Assembly: GCA_045654885.1 (NCBI GenBank)
Contig: JAZOOF010000051.1
Coordinates: 62,001-126,000 of the forward strand
DNA length: 64,000 bases
From: HGM04593 sp045654885
Lineage (GTDB): Bacteria; Bacteroidota; Bacteroidia; Bacteroidales; Bacteroidaceae
Direction of reading: 5' to 3'
Shown here: piece after piece, positions 8,248 through 17,479 of the stretch
Position numbering within the stretch: position 1 is the first letter of the stretch
How the letters are laid out: every line of letters begins with the position of its first letter
Position numbers and translations under genes: made by a program
Notes under the pieces: generated by a model
What the model was told of the DNA's origin: nothing
Databases searched by the model: none
Seen by the model: the letters and a program-made list of their open reading frames with translations, nothing else

Positions 8248-11160
8248 ATGAGAAGATTTACTACACTTTTATTATTGTCAACACTACTGACAAGCACTAT
8301 TTTCGCAGGCCCCATCACCCCCGAAAAGGCCGGTGCAATAGCAAAGGATTTCTGGAGCACAGAATTGAGACAGCCCAACACAGAAATCCTGACACTGAAA
8401 TCCACGACCGGAATGTCAAAAGCGGGAAGCAGAATAAACATTACAGAGAACAACCCGCAATACTACATCTACACACCAACCGACAATTGTGGATTTATCA
8501 TTGTTTCGGGCGACGACGAACTTGCACCCATTGTAGGATACTCAACCGACAAATTCAACAAGGACAGCGAAATGCCCGCAGCGCTCGTTGAGTGGCTAAA
8601 CGAATACAGCCGATATGTCGACGATGTGCGTGCCGGCAAGGCTGCACCTGCACAAAGAAGCGCAAAGGCCGGCAAGAGCGCCGTAGCCCCAATGTTGCAG
8701 ACAACCTGGGACCAGTCGTCACCATACAACAACATGTGCCCCGAGGTCAATGGCCAGAAGACACCAACAGGATGCACCGCAACAGCAATGGCGCAAATCA
8801 TGAAGTTCCATGAGTGGCCAAGGAAACCATCGGCAAACATTACCTGGCAAAGCAACATCACCGGCAAGGAGGAGCATATCAATACTTCTTCTCACATATA
8901 CAGCTGGGACAAAATGCTGCCCCACTATCGCGACAGTTACACCGATGAGGAGGCCAAAGCCGTGGCTCTACTTATGGTCGATGTGGGTAAGGCCATCCAA
9001 AGCAGTTACTCTCCAAGCGGCACAGGAAGTAGTGCTGTATACGCATCATATGCCCTTGTAAACATATTCGACTACTCTCCCGATGCCAAAGTTGTAAACC
9101 GCAGCGAGTACACCGAGGAGGAGTACATCTCTATCATCAGGGAGAACCTCGAAGCACGCCAACCCTTGCTTTATACAGGACACAGCCAGTCCTACAGCAG
9201 CGGACATGCATTCGTATGTGACGGTATTGACGAGAATGACCTTTTGCACATCGACTGGGGATGGAGCGGGGCATTCAACGGCTATTTCGACATGACCTAC
9301 ATGTCGCCCGAAGGAACCGGAATAGGAGGTGGAGATGGCCGTTACAACGTTTCACAGGCAGTGATTGCATACATACATCCACGCGGAAAAGACGAACCCG
9401 ACACCGCAGGCACTCCGGTTGTATACATAATGGATGTTGTGGATGCTACAGCAAGCGAAAATCCGGCAACTCTGCTTGAGCAGACAGTAGAATATGATAA
9501 TAAAGGTGTGGCAACAACAAGATTTGCAGCAGGCCTGCTCAACTGGTCACACTCAAGCATCAACATGACAATGTATATCGGTGTTGAAAAGGATGGTAAA
9601 ACCAACTTTGAAAAAATAGGCAACCCGAAGGTTACACCTTTCAACGGAGATATGGGATATTATATATATTTGACTGCAAGCAAAAACCAACAGGACGAGG
9701 AGTACCTCGAAAAAGGAACATACAAAGTGAAAGTTTGCTACTCGGACGACAATGGCGAGAACATTTATGTAGCCCGCGGTGCCGACAATGGTTTAATACT
9801 GGAGGTTGGCGACAATTACGTAACCCTGCGCAAGGAACTCCCGGAAGTTGAAGTAACCGACTTCAAGTACCACACCACTCCCCAGATGAAGGGCGACAGA
9901 TTGGCATTTGATGCCGAATTCAGGACAAACAACGGCAAGAGCGCAACTGTCCTCATAGTCCCTGTGATAAACAAATTGCAAAGTGACAACACCTACAGCA
10001 GCACACAACTCACATCCGAGGCCGCACTGATACAGGTGTACGACGACAGAGACATTCTTGCAAGTTTCAGTACCTCATATATGTTCCCCGACAACGGAAA
10101 GTATTTCATCTCATTCAAGTATAACATTAAAAACCAATACACCGACTTGAGTGTGGATGTAGACAAGGCGACACTGCAGGATATTGCCGGCCGAAGCAAT
10201 GACATAGATATAAGTCCATTGCCCGACGGTCTTGTACTCTCGACCACTGCTTTGAGTGCAAAATCAATAACCTGGGGCGAAAAAGCCGAGATTACAGCCA
10301 CTGTAAAAAACATCTCAAGCAGCGACGACAGCTTCACAGGAGGTCTTGGCATTGTACTTGAAAACAAGGAGAACGGAAATCGCCATGTTGTTGCCAAAGA
10401 AGATTTCAAAAACATTGGAAAGGGCGAAAGCATGGAGATAAAACTCTCAAATAACGACTACTTCCCTGTCATAAAGCCGGGCAGCTACAATGTTATAATC
10501 TGCAAATTAGGCAAGAACGGTTGGGAAGCTATAAAACAATCCGCAGCAACCTGCACAATGAACATCAGTGCCACATCGGCTCCAATTCTGTATGCAAGCG
10601 ATGTAATGGTCATAAATGACGGCCGGGATGTACTGCAAGGTAGCACATTCAAAGCCAAGGTAACGCTCGGATGCCTGAATGGAGATTTTGACGGATATAT
10701 AAGAGTTAACATTGCACACGGCTTGAGCTACAATGTAAGGAGTGAATACGTTGCAGTATCACTAAAAGAGGGAGAAACTGCTAAGTTTATACTCGACTGC
10801 AATACAAAATCAACAATTGCACTCAACAAATACAGATTGGCAATGACCTACAACGATGCCGACAAGAAGAAAATTGGCGACATCTCGAACAACACGCTTA
10901 CATTCCCCGGCAACGGCTATTTCTGGGTGTGCGATGAAACATCAATAGAGAACGTCGAAAGCGATTCTGCCACAACTGTTTGTGCCGGCAACGACTGTAT
11001 AAAGGTATTGACTGAGGATGCTGTAACAACCATTTACAGCGCCGACGGCCGTGAAATATACAAAGGCATAGACAACACAATAAGCGTTGCAAGCGGCCTT
11101 TACATCGTCACAGTGCAGCAAGGCGGCACAACAACGGCTACAAAAGTATTTGTGAAATAA
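8248..11160 (+). CDS. Secreted C10 family cysteine peptidase (streptopain-like) with T9SS-type tail
   Basis: A 970-residue secreted protease. A signal peptide (1-20, ending TIFAG) is followed by a Spi-type inhibitory propeptide (about 22-140, VSGDDELAPIVGYST) and the C10 catalytic domain: nucleophile Cys176 in TPTGCTATAMAQ and His320 in SSGHAFVCDGIDENDLLHIDWGW. Residues from about 400 to 890 form beta-sandwich or Ig-like modules. The last 75 residues, with TIYSADGREIYKG, ASGLYIVTVQQGG and TKVFVK, resemble a type A T9SS sorting domain, so surface attachment or export through T9SS is likely. The gene stands alone between its own promoter and terminator. Related proteases cleave host or dietary proteins; the specific target here is unknown. 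Confidence 0.93.
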   Translation: MRRFTTLLLLSTLLTSTIFAGPITPEKAGAIAKDFWSTELRQPNTEILTLKSTTGMSKAGSRINITENNPQYYIYTPTDNCGFIIVSGDDELAPIVGYSTDKFNKDSEMPAALVEWLNEYSRYVDDVRAGKAAPAQRSAKAGKSAVAPMLQTTWDQSSPYNNMCPEVNGQKTPTGCTATAMAQIMKFHEWPRKPSANITWQSNITGKEEHINTSSHIYSWDKMLPHYRDSYTDEEAKAVALLMVDVGKAIQSSYSPSGTGSSAVYASYALVNIFDYSPDAKVVNRSEYTEEEYISIIRENLEARQPLLYTGHSQSYSSGHAFVCDGIDENDLLHIDWGWSGAFNGYFDMTYMSPEGTGIGGGDGRYNVSQAVIAYIHPRGKDEPDTAGTPVVYIMDVVDATASENPATLLEQTVEYDNKGVATTRFAAGLLNWSHSSINMTMYIGVEKDGKTNFEKIGNPKVTPFNGDMGYYIYLTASKNQQDEEYLEKGTYKVKVCYSDDNGENIYVARGADNGLILEVGDNYVTLRKELPEVEVTDFKYHTTPQMKGDRLAFDAEFRTNNGKSATVLIVPVINKLQSDNTYSSTQLTSEAALIQVYDDRDILASFSTSYMFPDNGKYFISFKYNIKNQYTDLSVDVDKATLQDIAGRSNDIDISPLPDGLVLSTTALSAKSITWGEKAEITATVKNISSSDDSFTGGLGIVLENKENGNRHVVAKEDFKNIGKGESMEIKLSNNDYFPVIKPGSYNVIICKLGKNGWEAIKQSAATCTMNISATSAPILYASDVMVINDGRDVLQGSTFKAKVTLGCLNGDFDGYIRVNIAHGLSYNVRSEYVAVSLKEGETAKFILDCNTKSTIALNKYRLAMTYNDADKKKIGDISNNTLTFPGNGYFWVCDETSIENVESDSATTVCAGNDCIKVLTEDAVTTIYSADGREIYKGIDNTISVASGLYIVTVQQGGTTTATKVFVK

Positions 11161-11184
11161 TCATACTTTAAGCTAATTATTCCG

Positions 11185-11214
11185 GACGGACAGGCGAAAG
11201 CTTGTCCGTCTTTT
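11185..11214 (+). terminator. Terminator of the C10 peptidase gene
   Basis: An 8-bp stem GACGGACA/TGTCCGTC, extended by an inner GC/GC pairing around GAAA, is followed by TTTTG, 25 bases after the stop codon. Confidence 0.85.
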
Positions 11215-11234
11215 GTATTTATAGCGTCAAAAAA

Positions 11235-11266
11235 TTGGTCGATTGCATACTAAACGTTATTTTCGC
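11235..11266 (+). promoter_or_regulatory. Candidate promoter of the esterase-like gene
   Basis: TTGG (11235-11238), a 20-base spacer and TATTTTCG (11259-11266) match the consensus with one mismatch in each element. It ends about 17 bases before the start codon. Confidence 0.5.
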
Positions 11267-11283
11267 ACAAAATATCAAACACA

Positions 11284-12651
11284 ATGAACAGATTAATAGT
11301 ATCGGCACTGATTGCCATTGCTGCAATTGCAGGCAACACAACCCACTGTAATGCTGGGACAATTTCAAAAGGCAAGACAAAGAAAGTCAGCGCATATTTT
11401 TCGAGCGTGCTCAATGGTGAAAGCGCGGCCTACAAAGGCACCGACAGAATAAAGCCCGGGAATATTGAAGCAACCCGCAATGCCATATGGGAGTGCTGGC
11501 GCAATGCCGTAAAGGCAGTAGATGAGGAGAAACTGACAGCACCTTTTGCCACCAACGAGCCACGAGATACAGGTTACTGGCGATTGCCCGAGAACCTCGA
11601 GGAGAACGCGCTGATGCCATACTATTTCATAAAGAAAGGCGAGCAGCCAAAGGGTGGTTACCCCCTGTTCCTGTACATGCACGGCTCGGGCGAAAAGAAC
11701 CGTGAGTGGGAGGCCGGCCTGCGTCTGTGCAGCAGCTACGACGACGCACCGTCACTGCACTTTATTCCGCAGATTCCAAACGGATATGGCGAACTCTACC
11801 GCTGGGCAATACAGAGCAAGCAGTGGGCTTGGGAGAAGCTGTTGCGTCTGGCATTCGTGAATGAGAACATCGATGCAAACAGAATCTATTTCTACGGAAT
11901 TTCCGAGGGCGGCTACGGCAGCCAGCGCCTTGCATCGTTCTATGCCGACTACCTTGCCGGAGCAGGCCCAATGGCAGGCGGCGAGCCGCTGAAGAACGCA
12001 CCCATGGAGAACCTTGCCAACATAGCATTCTCACTGCGCACCGGCGAGAAAGACTATGGCTTTGCACGCAATGCCATGACCTACAATGCTGCGATGACTA
12101 TAGACAGCCTTGCAAAGATGCACCCCGGGCTCTACAAGTTCTTCATTGAGCTTGTACCGGGCATGGGACACAGCATAAACTATGAAAAGACAACTCCATG
12201 GCTAAAGCAGCACACCCGCAATGCCCACCCCACATATTTCTATTGGGAGGACTATGACATGTACGGCCGTCACCGCACAGGCTTCTACAACCTGAAAGTC
12301 AACAAGACATCACGCAGCAACGACGAGGAGCGCACCTGCTACGAGGTGAACATTGAGGATAACACAGTAAACCTCACCGTGCAGAACGTGACATACACAA
12401 CAACACAGCTCATATACAACATACCAATGTTCTTCTCAAAGAGCTATGCGCCCGCAACAAAGGGAAATGTGACAATCTATTTGAGCGAGAAGCTGTTCGA
12501 CTTTACAAAGCCCGTAAAGGTTGTTGTAAACGGCAACGAGGTCTTCAACGGCATGGTAACCCCTACAGTGAAAGCGATGGTTGAGAGCTGCGCCGAGTAT
12601 TTCGACCCCGAGCGCGTATTCCCTGCCGCTATTACTGTTGATATAAGGTAA
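11284..12651 (+). CDS. Secreted alpha/beta-hydrolase, putative esterase
   Basis: A 455-residue protein with a signal peptide (about 1-25). The central part reads as an alpha/beta-hydrolase of the esterase/PHB-depolymerase-like kind: PLFLYMHGSGEKNREWE (oxyanion region), the nucleophile elbow GISEGGYG (Ser207), an acidic residue in LRTGEKDYGF, and the probable catalytic His296 in PGMGHSINYE. Residues beyond about 330 form a beta-rich C-terminal domain (VNIEDNTVNLTVQNVTYT). It follows the C10 protease gene but has a separate promoter. Periplasmic or extracellular hydrolysis of an ester, for example an acylated glycan, is the reasonable guess; no substrate can be read from the sequence. Confidence 0.75.
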   Translation: MNRLIVSALIAIAAIAGNTTHCNAGTISKGKTKKVSAYFSSVLNGESAAYKGTDRIKPGNIEATRNAIWECWRNAVKAVDEEKLTAPFATNEPRDTGYWRLPENLEENALMPYYFIKKGEQPKGGYPLFLYMHGSGEKNREWEAGLRLCSSYDDAPSLHFIPQIPNGYGELYRWAIQSKQWAWEKLLRLAFVNENIDANRIYFYGISEGGYGSQRLASFYADYLAGAGPMAGGEPLKNAPMENLANIAFSLRTGEKDYGFARNAMTYNAAMTIDSLAKMHPGLYKFFIELVPGMGHSINYEKTTPWLKQHTRNAHPTYFYWEDYDMYGRHRTGFYNLKVNKTSRSNDEERTCYEVNIEDNTVNLTVQNVTYTTTQLIYNIPMFFSKSYAPATKGNVTIYLSEKLFDFTKPVKVVVNGNEVFNGMVTPTVKAMVESCAEYFDPERVFPAAITVDIR

Positions 12652-12663
12652 CAGCGGCGGCAA

Positions 12664-12695
12664 TTTGCACGGTGGCGTTTTTTTGACTATCTTCG
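12664..12695 (+). promoter_or_regulatory. Promoter of the recR cluster
   Basis: TTTG (12664-12667), a 20-base spacer and TATCTTCG (12688-12695) match the Bacteroidales consensus with one mismatch. It lies 27 bases upstream of recR. Confidence 0.6.
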
Positions 12696-12722
12696 TGCCC
12701 GCTATTCAAGCAGAACAGACCA

Positions 12723-13343
12723 ATGAACCAGGAATACCCATCTACTCTACTGGAACGTGCCGTGAAAGAGTTCACAAAACTGCCCGGCATAGGACGCAAG
12801 ACGGCTACACGTCTTGTGCTCCATCTTCTGCGCAAGAAAGAGGAGGAGGTGGCTGCATTCTCCGATGCAATCATAACGCTAAAGCGCGAGGCAAAATACT
12901 GCAAGGAGTGTCACAGCATATCGGACACCGACATATGCCCCATCTGTGCCAACCCACTGCGCGACCACAGCCTCATCTGCGTTGTAGAGAACATACAGGA
13001 TGTGATGGCCGTGGAGAACACAATGCAGTTCAAGGGTGTGTACCATGTTCTGGGCGGTGTTATATCACCCATGGACGGCGTATCGCCAAGCGACCTGCAC
13101 ATTGGCAGTCTTGTGGAGCGTGTTGCCACGGGCGAGGTAAAGGAGATTATCCTGGCCCTTAGCTCAACGATGGAGGGCGACACAACAAATTTCTTCATCT
13201 ACCGCAAGCTGCAGCAGTTCGATGTAAAACTCTCCGTCATAGCCCGCGGAATATCCATTGGCGACGAACTTGAATACACCGACGAGGTCACACTTGGAAG
13301 CTCTATTATCAACCGCCGCCCATTCACCGGCAAAACACTATAA
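12723..13343 (+). CDS. recR: Recombination mediator protein RecR
   Basis: A 206-residue protein of normal RecR length. It has the N-terminal helix-hairpin-helix (FTKLPGIGRKTATRLVLHLL), a four-cysteine zinc finger (CKECHSISDTDICPIC, about residues 59-74), and a Toprim domain with CVVENIQDVMAVE and ALSSTMEGDTT. With RecO/RecF it loads RecA at single-strand gaps. It is the first gene of a tight plus-strand cluster with a small membrane protein, a glycosyltransferase and an acetyltransferase. The start is placed at the ATG following the predicted promoter. Confidence 0.97.
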   Translation: MNQEYPSTLLERAVKEFTKLPGIGRKTATRLVLHLLRKKEEEVAAFSDAIITLKREAKYCKECHSISDTDICPICANPLRDHSLICVVENIQDVMAVENTMQFKGVYHVLGGVISPMDGVSPSDLHIGSLVERVATGEVKEIILALSSTMEGDTTNFFIYRKLQQFDVKLSVIARGISIGDELEYTDEVTLGSSIINRRPFTGKTL

Positions 13344-13347
13344 CGAA

Positions 13348-13797
13348 ATGAACAGAGACAACGTTCTGAAAGGATTGAAATTCAACTTTGCGACATCAAT
13401 ATTCGCAGCCATAATAGCCGTTGCGGCATTCGAGACAGGATACCTTACAAAAGGAGCACTCACACCATTCGTAGATGAGGAGGCTTTATACTACATCGAG
13501 GTATGCGCCATCATGCTCACAATAGCAATCATTCCGTTTGCACTGAAGTCATTCAGCCGCGCAATGAGCAAAGGCGCAGAACTGGACAAGACAGAATACC
13601 TTAAGCTATACAACAAGAAGAGCATGCAGCGCATGTTCCTGCTGTTCATTGCACTTGTGGTGAATATCTTCATCTACTATGGTATTGAGTATGACGGGGC
13701 AATGTACTGCGCCATCCTCAGCTTTGGTGCACTCCTCTACAGCTACCCCACAGGGAAGGTGCTCGACGGATACATGAACGCAAACGAAGAAAAGTAA
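13348..13797 (+). CDS. Small integral membrane protein of unknown function
   Basis: A 149-residue protein with about four hydrophobic segments (FATSIFAAIIAVAAFE, IEVCAIMLTIAIIPFAL, MFLLFIALVVNIFIYYGI, GAMYCAILSFGALLYSYPTG). The start MNRDNVLKGLKFN, four bases after the recR stop, is chosen over an in-frame ATG inside recR. A basic cytoplasmic loop (DKTEYLKLYNKKSMQR) separates segments two and three. I do not recognise a family with a known function. Its place between recR and a glycosyltransferase is probably an operon; the spacing to the next gene is 12 bases. Confidence 0.85.
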   Translation: MNRDNVLKGLKFNFATSIFAAIIAVAAFETGYLTKGALTPFVDEEALYYIEVCAIMLTIAIIPFALKSFSRAMSKGAELDKTEYLKLYNKKSMQRMFLLFIALVVNIFIYYGIEYDGAMYCAILSFGALLYSYPTGKVLDGYMNANEEK

Positions 13798-13809
13798 AGG
13801 AGAGAGGCA

Positions 13810-15015
13810 ATGAAACTGTCGGTAGTAATAGTCAACTATAACGTAAAGTATTTCCTTGAGCAGTGCCTCCACTCGCTTGAGCAGGCTGCTGCCGGAATTG
13901 ACCACGAGGTTATCGTGGTAGACAATGCATCCACCGACGGCTCCACCGAATACATTACCAAGCGTTTCCCCGCCATCAAATGGATGGCCTGCAGGGAGAA
14001 CAACGGCTTCTCCAAAGGCAACAACATTGCCATAGCCCAGGCCAAAGGCGAGTATATACTGTTGCTGAACCCCGACACCATTGTCACCAAAGAGGCTATT
14101 GCAGGCTGCGTAGAGTTCATGGACGAGCATGCCGATGCCGGAGCATGCGGAGTGCACATGCTGCGCACCGACGGCACCTTCGCTCCCGAATCGCGCCGCG
14201 CACTGCCCACACCGTTTGTCTCGTTCTGCAAAATGTCGGGTCTGTCGAAGCTGTTCCCAAAATCGCGCACTTTCGGACGCTACTACATGCAATACCTCGA
14301 CAAGGAGGAGACAAACCCAATTGAGATAATATCGGGCGCATACATGATGCTACGCCACAAGACAATAAAGAAGACAGGCGCGCTCGACGAGGATTTCTTC
14401 ATGTATGGCGAGGACATAGACCTCTCCTACCGCATACTGAAGGCAGGCTACAGCAATTACTACCTGCCACTGCGTATACTCCACTACAAGGGCGAGAGCA
14501 CCAACAAGAGCTCATACAGGTATGTACACACCTTCTACCGCGCCATGCAGCTCTTCTTCAAGAAGCACTACTCGCACTACTCGCTGCTCGTGAGCCTGCC
14601 AATAAACATAGCCATATGGACACGTGCCCTGCTGGCATACATTGGCAACCAGTTCATTCACCGCAAGGTTACACAGGAGACCCCGACAATCAACTGCCTG
14701 ATACTGGCCGACAGCGGCGCAATCGAAGAGATAAGGGATATACTCGCCGACAAGCACAAAAACGGCAGGCACGCCTTTTTAGAGGCCAATGAAGCCTTGT
14801 TGCCACTGGGACATACAGACAACAAGGTAGACCTTGAAGGCTACGACACGGTAATATACGATACCGAGGCCTACAGCTACAGCACGATACTCAAGCTACT
14901 CGACAACGGCAACAGCCGCCAAAGACCGCGCCTTGGAACATACTCTACAAAAACAAAGAAGCTTATAACCGAGAATACAGTCTTCGATTATGAGAAGATA
15001 AAGTCAAACAGATGA
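13810..15015 (+). CDS. Family 2 glycosyltransferase (rhamnosyltransferase-like)
   Basis: A 401-residue protein opening with the GT2 fold: MKLSVVIVNYNVKYFLEQCLHSL, the nucleotide-binding VDNASTDGSTEYI, the metal-binding LLLNPDTIV, and the acceptor region ALDEDFFMYGEDIDLSYRI that marks WbbL/rhamnosyl-type members. The last 120 residues (after about 280) are an extra domain without a clear family match, following a hydrophobic patch (SLLVSLPINIAIWTRALLAYIG). It probably adds a sugar to a lipid-linked or cell-surface glycan on the cytoplasmic membrane. It overlaps the next gene by four bases, indicating translational coupling. Confidence 0.88.
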   Translation: MKLSVVIVNYNVKYFLEQCLHSLEQAAAGIDHEVIVVDNASTDGSTEYITKRFPAIKWMACRENNGFSKGNNIAIAQAKGEYILLLNPDTIVTKEAIAGCVEFMDEHADAGACGVHMLRTDGTFAPESRRALPTPFVSFCKMSGLSKLFPKSRTFGRYYMQYLDKEETNPIEIISGAYMMLRHKTIKKTGALDEDFFMYGEDIDLSYRILKAGYSNYYLPLRILHYKGESTNKSSYRYVHTFYRAMQLFFKKHYSHYSLLVSLPINIAIWTRALLAYIGNQFIHRKVTQETPTINCLILADSGAIEEIRDILADKHKNGRHAFLEANEALLPLGHTDNKVDLEGYDTVIYDTEAYSYSTILKLLDNGNSRQRPRLGTYSTKTKKLITENTVFDYEKIKSNR

Positions 15016-15539
15016 ACACCACCTGGCTCAAAGACGAGTTGATATCCCTGCGCTCACCCGAACCGGAGGACCTGGAACTGATGTACGCAATGGAGAACGA
15101 CACTACGCTGTGGAGCGTAGGCAATGCCACACTCCCCTACTCGCGCTACACCCTGCGCCAATATCTCGAACAGAGCTGCCAGAACCTCTTTGCCGAGCGT
15201 CAGGCACGCTTTGTAATAGAACTTGCCGGCGGCGAAACGGCAGGAATGATAGACCTTGCCGATTTCGACCCCATCAACAGCCGTGCCGAGGTGTGCATTG
15301 GACTGCTTGGCAGGCACCGCAGCAAAGGAATTGCAACGCGTGCATTGGCACTACTGTGCGACTATGCACTGAAAAAACTGCACATAAACCAACTTTTTGC
15401 CTTTATCCCGGAATGGAATGAAGAAAGTTTGAGACTTTTTGAAAAAAACGGCTTTAAAAAAAGCGCACTACTCAAAGAATGGCAACGCACAGAAAAAGGA
15501 TTCAACGACGTATTTTTGGTGCAAAAACTCGCAGAATAG
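15012..15539 (+). CDS. GNAT family N-acetyltransferase (RimJ/RimL-like)
   Basis: A 175-residue protein with the GNAT fold: SLRSPEPEDLELMYAMEND at the N-terminus, a beta-bulge AGMIDLADFDPINSRAEVCIGLL, the acetyl-CoA pyrophosphate loop RHRSKGIATRAL, and the C-terminal NEESLRLFEKNGF typical of RimJ/RimL members. The start ATG overlaps the stop of the glycosyltransferase (ATGA), so the two are translated together. The substrate may be a protein N-terminus, an amino sugar or an antibiotic-like amine; none is shown by the sequence. Confidence 0.88.
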   Translation: MNTTWLKDELISLRSPEPEDLELMYAMENDTTLWSVGNATLPYSRYTLRQYLEQSCQNLFAERQARFVIELAGGETAGMIDLADFDPINSRAEVCIGLLGRHRSKGIATRALALLCDYALKKLHINQLFAFIPEWNEESLRLFEKNGFKKSALLKEWQRTEKGFNDVFLVQKLAE

Positions 15540-15599
15540 CCCATTTTTGAGCGAAAAATCAAAAAAAATCACTTTTTCTTGAAAAAAAACACGAATTTG

Positions 15600-15630
15600 T
15601 TTGCAGATATAAAAAAAAGCCTTACCTTTG
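15600..15630 (+). promoter_or_regulatory. tRNA-Asp promoter
   Basis: TTTG (15600-15603), a 19-base spacer and TACCTTTG (15623-15630) match the Bacteroidales consensus exactly, about 43 bases upstream of the tRNA. Confidence 0.8.
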
Positions 15631-15672
15631 CACTCGCTTTGAGACACGAACAAAGCAGTTCTTTAAAAATCT

Positions 15673-15746
15673 GGTGCGTTAGTTCAGTTGGTTAGAATAC
15701 ATGCCTGTCACGCATGGGGTCACGGGTTCGAGTCCCGTACGCACCG
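15673..15746 (+). tRNA. tRNA-Asp (anticodon GTC)
   Basis: A 74-base cloverleaf: acceptor GGTGCGT pairs with ACGCACC, the D-arm holds GTTCAGTTGGTTAGAAT, the anticodon stem CATGC/GCATG encloses CTGTCAC with anticodon GTC, and the T-arm is ACGGG-TTCGAGT-CCCGT. The next bases in the genome are CA. Confidence 0.97.
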
Positions 15747-15750
15747 CAGA

Positions 15751-15796
15751 AAAAATCTCCTAGATTGTTGCAAAACAACAATTTAGGAGATTTTCT
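15751..15796 (+). terminator. Hairpin terminator after tRNA-Asp
   Basis: AAAATCTCCTA and TTGTTG pair with CAACAA and TTAGGAGATTTT around a CAAAA loop, with T-rich flanks on both sides. It begins five bases after the tRNA. The gene-free stretch 15797-15991 beyond it carries the twofold motif TTGGCAACA, described under findings. Confidence 0.8.
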
Positions 15797-15991
15797 TTTG
15801 CCCAAAACTCTGATTTTGGCAACAATTTGGCAACATTTCAATACTTTTTCGCCGTTTTAGATACTTGTAGGACCATTTTTGAGGGGTGTAATAACAAAAG
15901 AAAGAAGGTTCTCACCTTATTTTTTAGAACAAGTTCTCCCCATTCTTGGCGGGAGGTGGCTATATTTCAGGAAAACACACCGAGGAAGAGT

Positions 15992-17461
15992 CTATTCCTT
16001 AATTAAAACCTTTTTGCCATCAATAATGTATATTCCTTTAGGCAATTTCATATCCAAAGACATCATTTGACCATAGACATTATACACCTTCTTGCTATTC
16101 GTATCGTTGTCTTCAACATCCTCAATGGCCGTTTCTTTTCTTAATTGTTCTTCTATCCAATCAATTCTACTATTCAACCAAGAGGACACAAAAGCAATTT
16201 CATCATTTACCGGGGTGTACCTATCATCATCCGGATGCAGTTCCTTGTTCAAAATTCTACTTTTATCAACATCCTGTTGAATATCGTTAAATACAGAACC
16301 CAAGTATTCTATAACATTTTCATGCAAGTCTGCTTTGACATCATTCCACAATTCAACATAAGATGCCCAAAAATCGTCTCTTTGCAATAATCTCTTAAAG
16401 TAGAAACTATACTCTACCCTATGAATATTACTCCAAGCATCACTTATCTCAAATGTACCATCAAAATCCCACAATGGTCCCATTTTCAATAAAGTGGCAT
16501 TTGGACAGGAAGGAATGTAGTCCTCCTTGTACAAGTAGCGATTTGTACCACCCGCATCAGATTGACCCAGAATATCTTGGGCCAACAACCAGGCAGCCCA
16601 GTTCTGCACATCGATATATTGCGATATATCACCATCGTCCATCAATGCATTTTCAAAGTCTAGTATGCAGTTTTTAATATTTTGTATTATGGAGTCGTTC
16701 AAATCTTCCGGATCAGGGTATTTGAATGTCCATCCTACTTGTTCAGGCAACATATCACTTTTAAAGTACACGTCTTCATTCCACCAATATGCATCATCCT
16801 CAATTATATACCCTGTTTTTTCAATATCAAGGCGGCATTTCTCCCGTTCAACAGACTCGGACAAAAGGTAATCCCCCCTATACATTCCATTGATAACCAA
16901 ATTGACCACCCTGCACTCCGGTTCCCAGTCAAGACCAACCAATCGCCCAACTTGCAAGCCTGTATAAACACGCGCAGAAAGCCCGTCATAGAGAGCTTTA
17001 AGCACCCAATCCTTATCTTCGTACAACGTTCCTCTAAACAGCAGATCTGCTTTTTTTGACAACTTCAGTTTATAAGGCCTCTTTTCCCAAAGATTACTGG
17101 TATTTCCGCGCAATCTAATCTTCATCCCCTCTTCATCACTATCATAGACAACACTGTCTTTTAAAGAAATAATCATCCTGCCATAGACATATTCGTTGTC
17201 AATGATAGACGTACCCCACATTCCCGGAGGTGCCTCAACGTTGGTTGCAGTGGGTTCAACGCCGCCAACAGTCCAAATTTCAAGTATTGGCAAATTTATT
17301 TCACGCAGAGCAGAATCCTGCCTACACTTTGGCATTGTCGCATATTGTTGGCCAAAAACATTGAGAGGGGATATAAAACAAATAGTCAGTATTATTACAA
17401 CAAATAATTTTACTTGTTGTACAACTTCAATAAATTTCCGAAAACAATACTTTAAAAGCAT
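15992..17461 (-). CDS. CotH-kinase family protein with T9SS-like C-terminal tail
   Basis: A 489-residue exported protein. A basic N-terminus of about 17 residues precedes a hydrophobic signal segment (LFVVIILTICFISPLNVFG). The CotH-kinase fold follows: KIRLRGNTSNLWEKRPYKLKL, DWVLKALYDGLSARVYTGLQVG, NGMYRGDYLLSESV, and the metal-binding KMGPLWDFDGTFE. CotH members are atypical protein kinases; bacterial exported versions are poorly characterised. The C-terminus (VYNVYGQMMSLDMKLPKGIY, then KVLIKE) resembles a type A T9SS sorting domain. It is the last gene of a minus-strand run, 18 bases after the PorZ-like gene, which strengthens a T9SS link. Confidence 0.85.
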   Translation of the reverse strand: MLLKYCFRKFIEVVQQVKLFVVIILTICFISPLNVFGQQYATMPKCRQDSALREINLPILEIWTVGGVEPTATNVEAPPGMWGTSIIDNEYVYGRMIISLKDSVVYDSDEEGMKIRLRGNTSNLWEKRPYKLKLSKKADLLFRGTLYEDKDWVLKALYDGLSARVYTGLQVGRLVGLDWEPECRVVNLVINGMYRGDYLLSESVEREKCRLDIEKTGYIIEDDAYWWNEDVYFKSDMLPEQVGWTFKYPDPEDLNDSIIQNIKNCILDFENALMDDGDISQYIDVQNWAAWLLAQDILGQSDAGGTNRYLYKEDYIPSCPNATLLKMGPLWDFDGTFEISDAWSNIHRVEYSFYFKRLLQRDDFWASYVELWNDVKADLHENVIEYLGSVFNDIQQDVDKSRILNKELHPDDDRYTPVNDEIAFVSSWLNSRIDWIEEQLRKETAIEDVEDNDTNSKKVYNVYGQMMSLDMKLPKGIYIIDGKKVLIKE

Positions 17462-17479
17462 TATGGAATTGATTTACGA

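Noticed and set aside
13606..14292. 228-codon open frame on the minus strand
   Set aside because: Antisense to the membrane-protein and glycosyltransferase genes, with Cys/Gly-rich low-sense translation and no family features.
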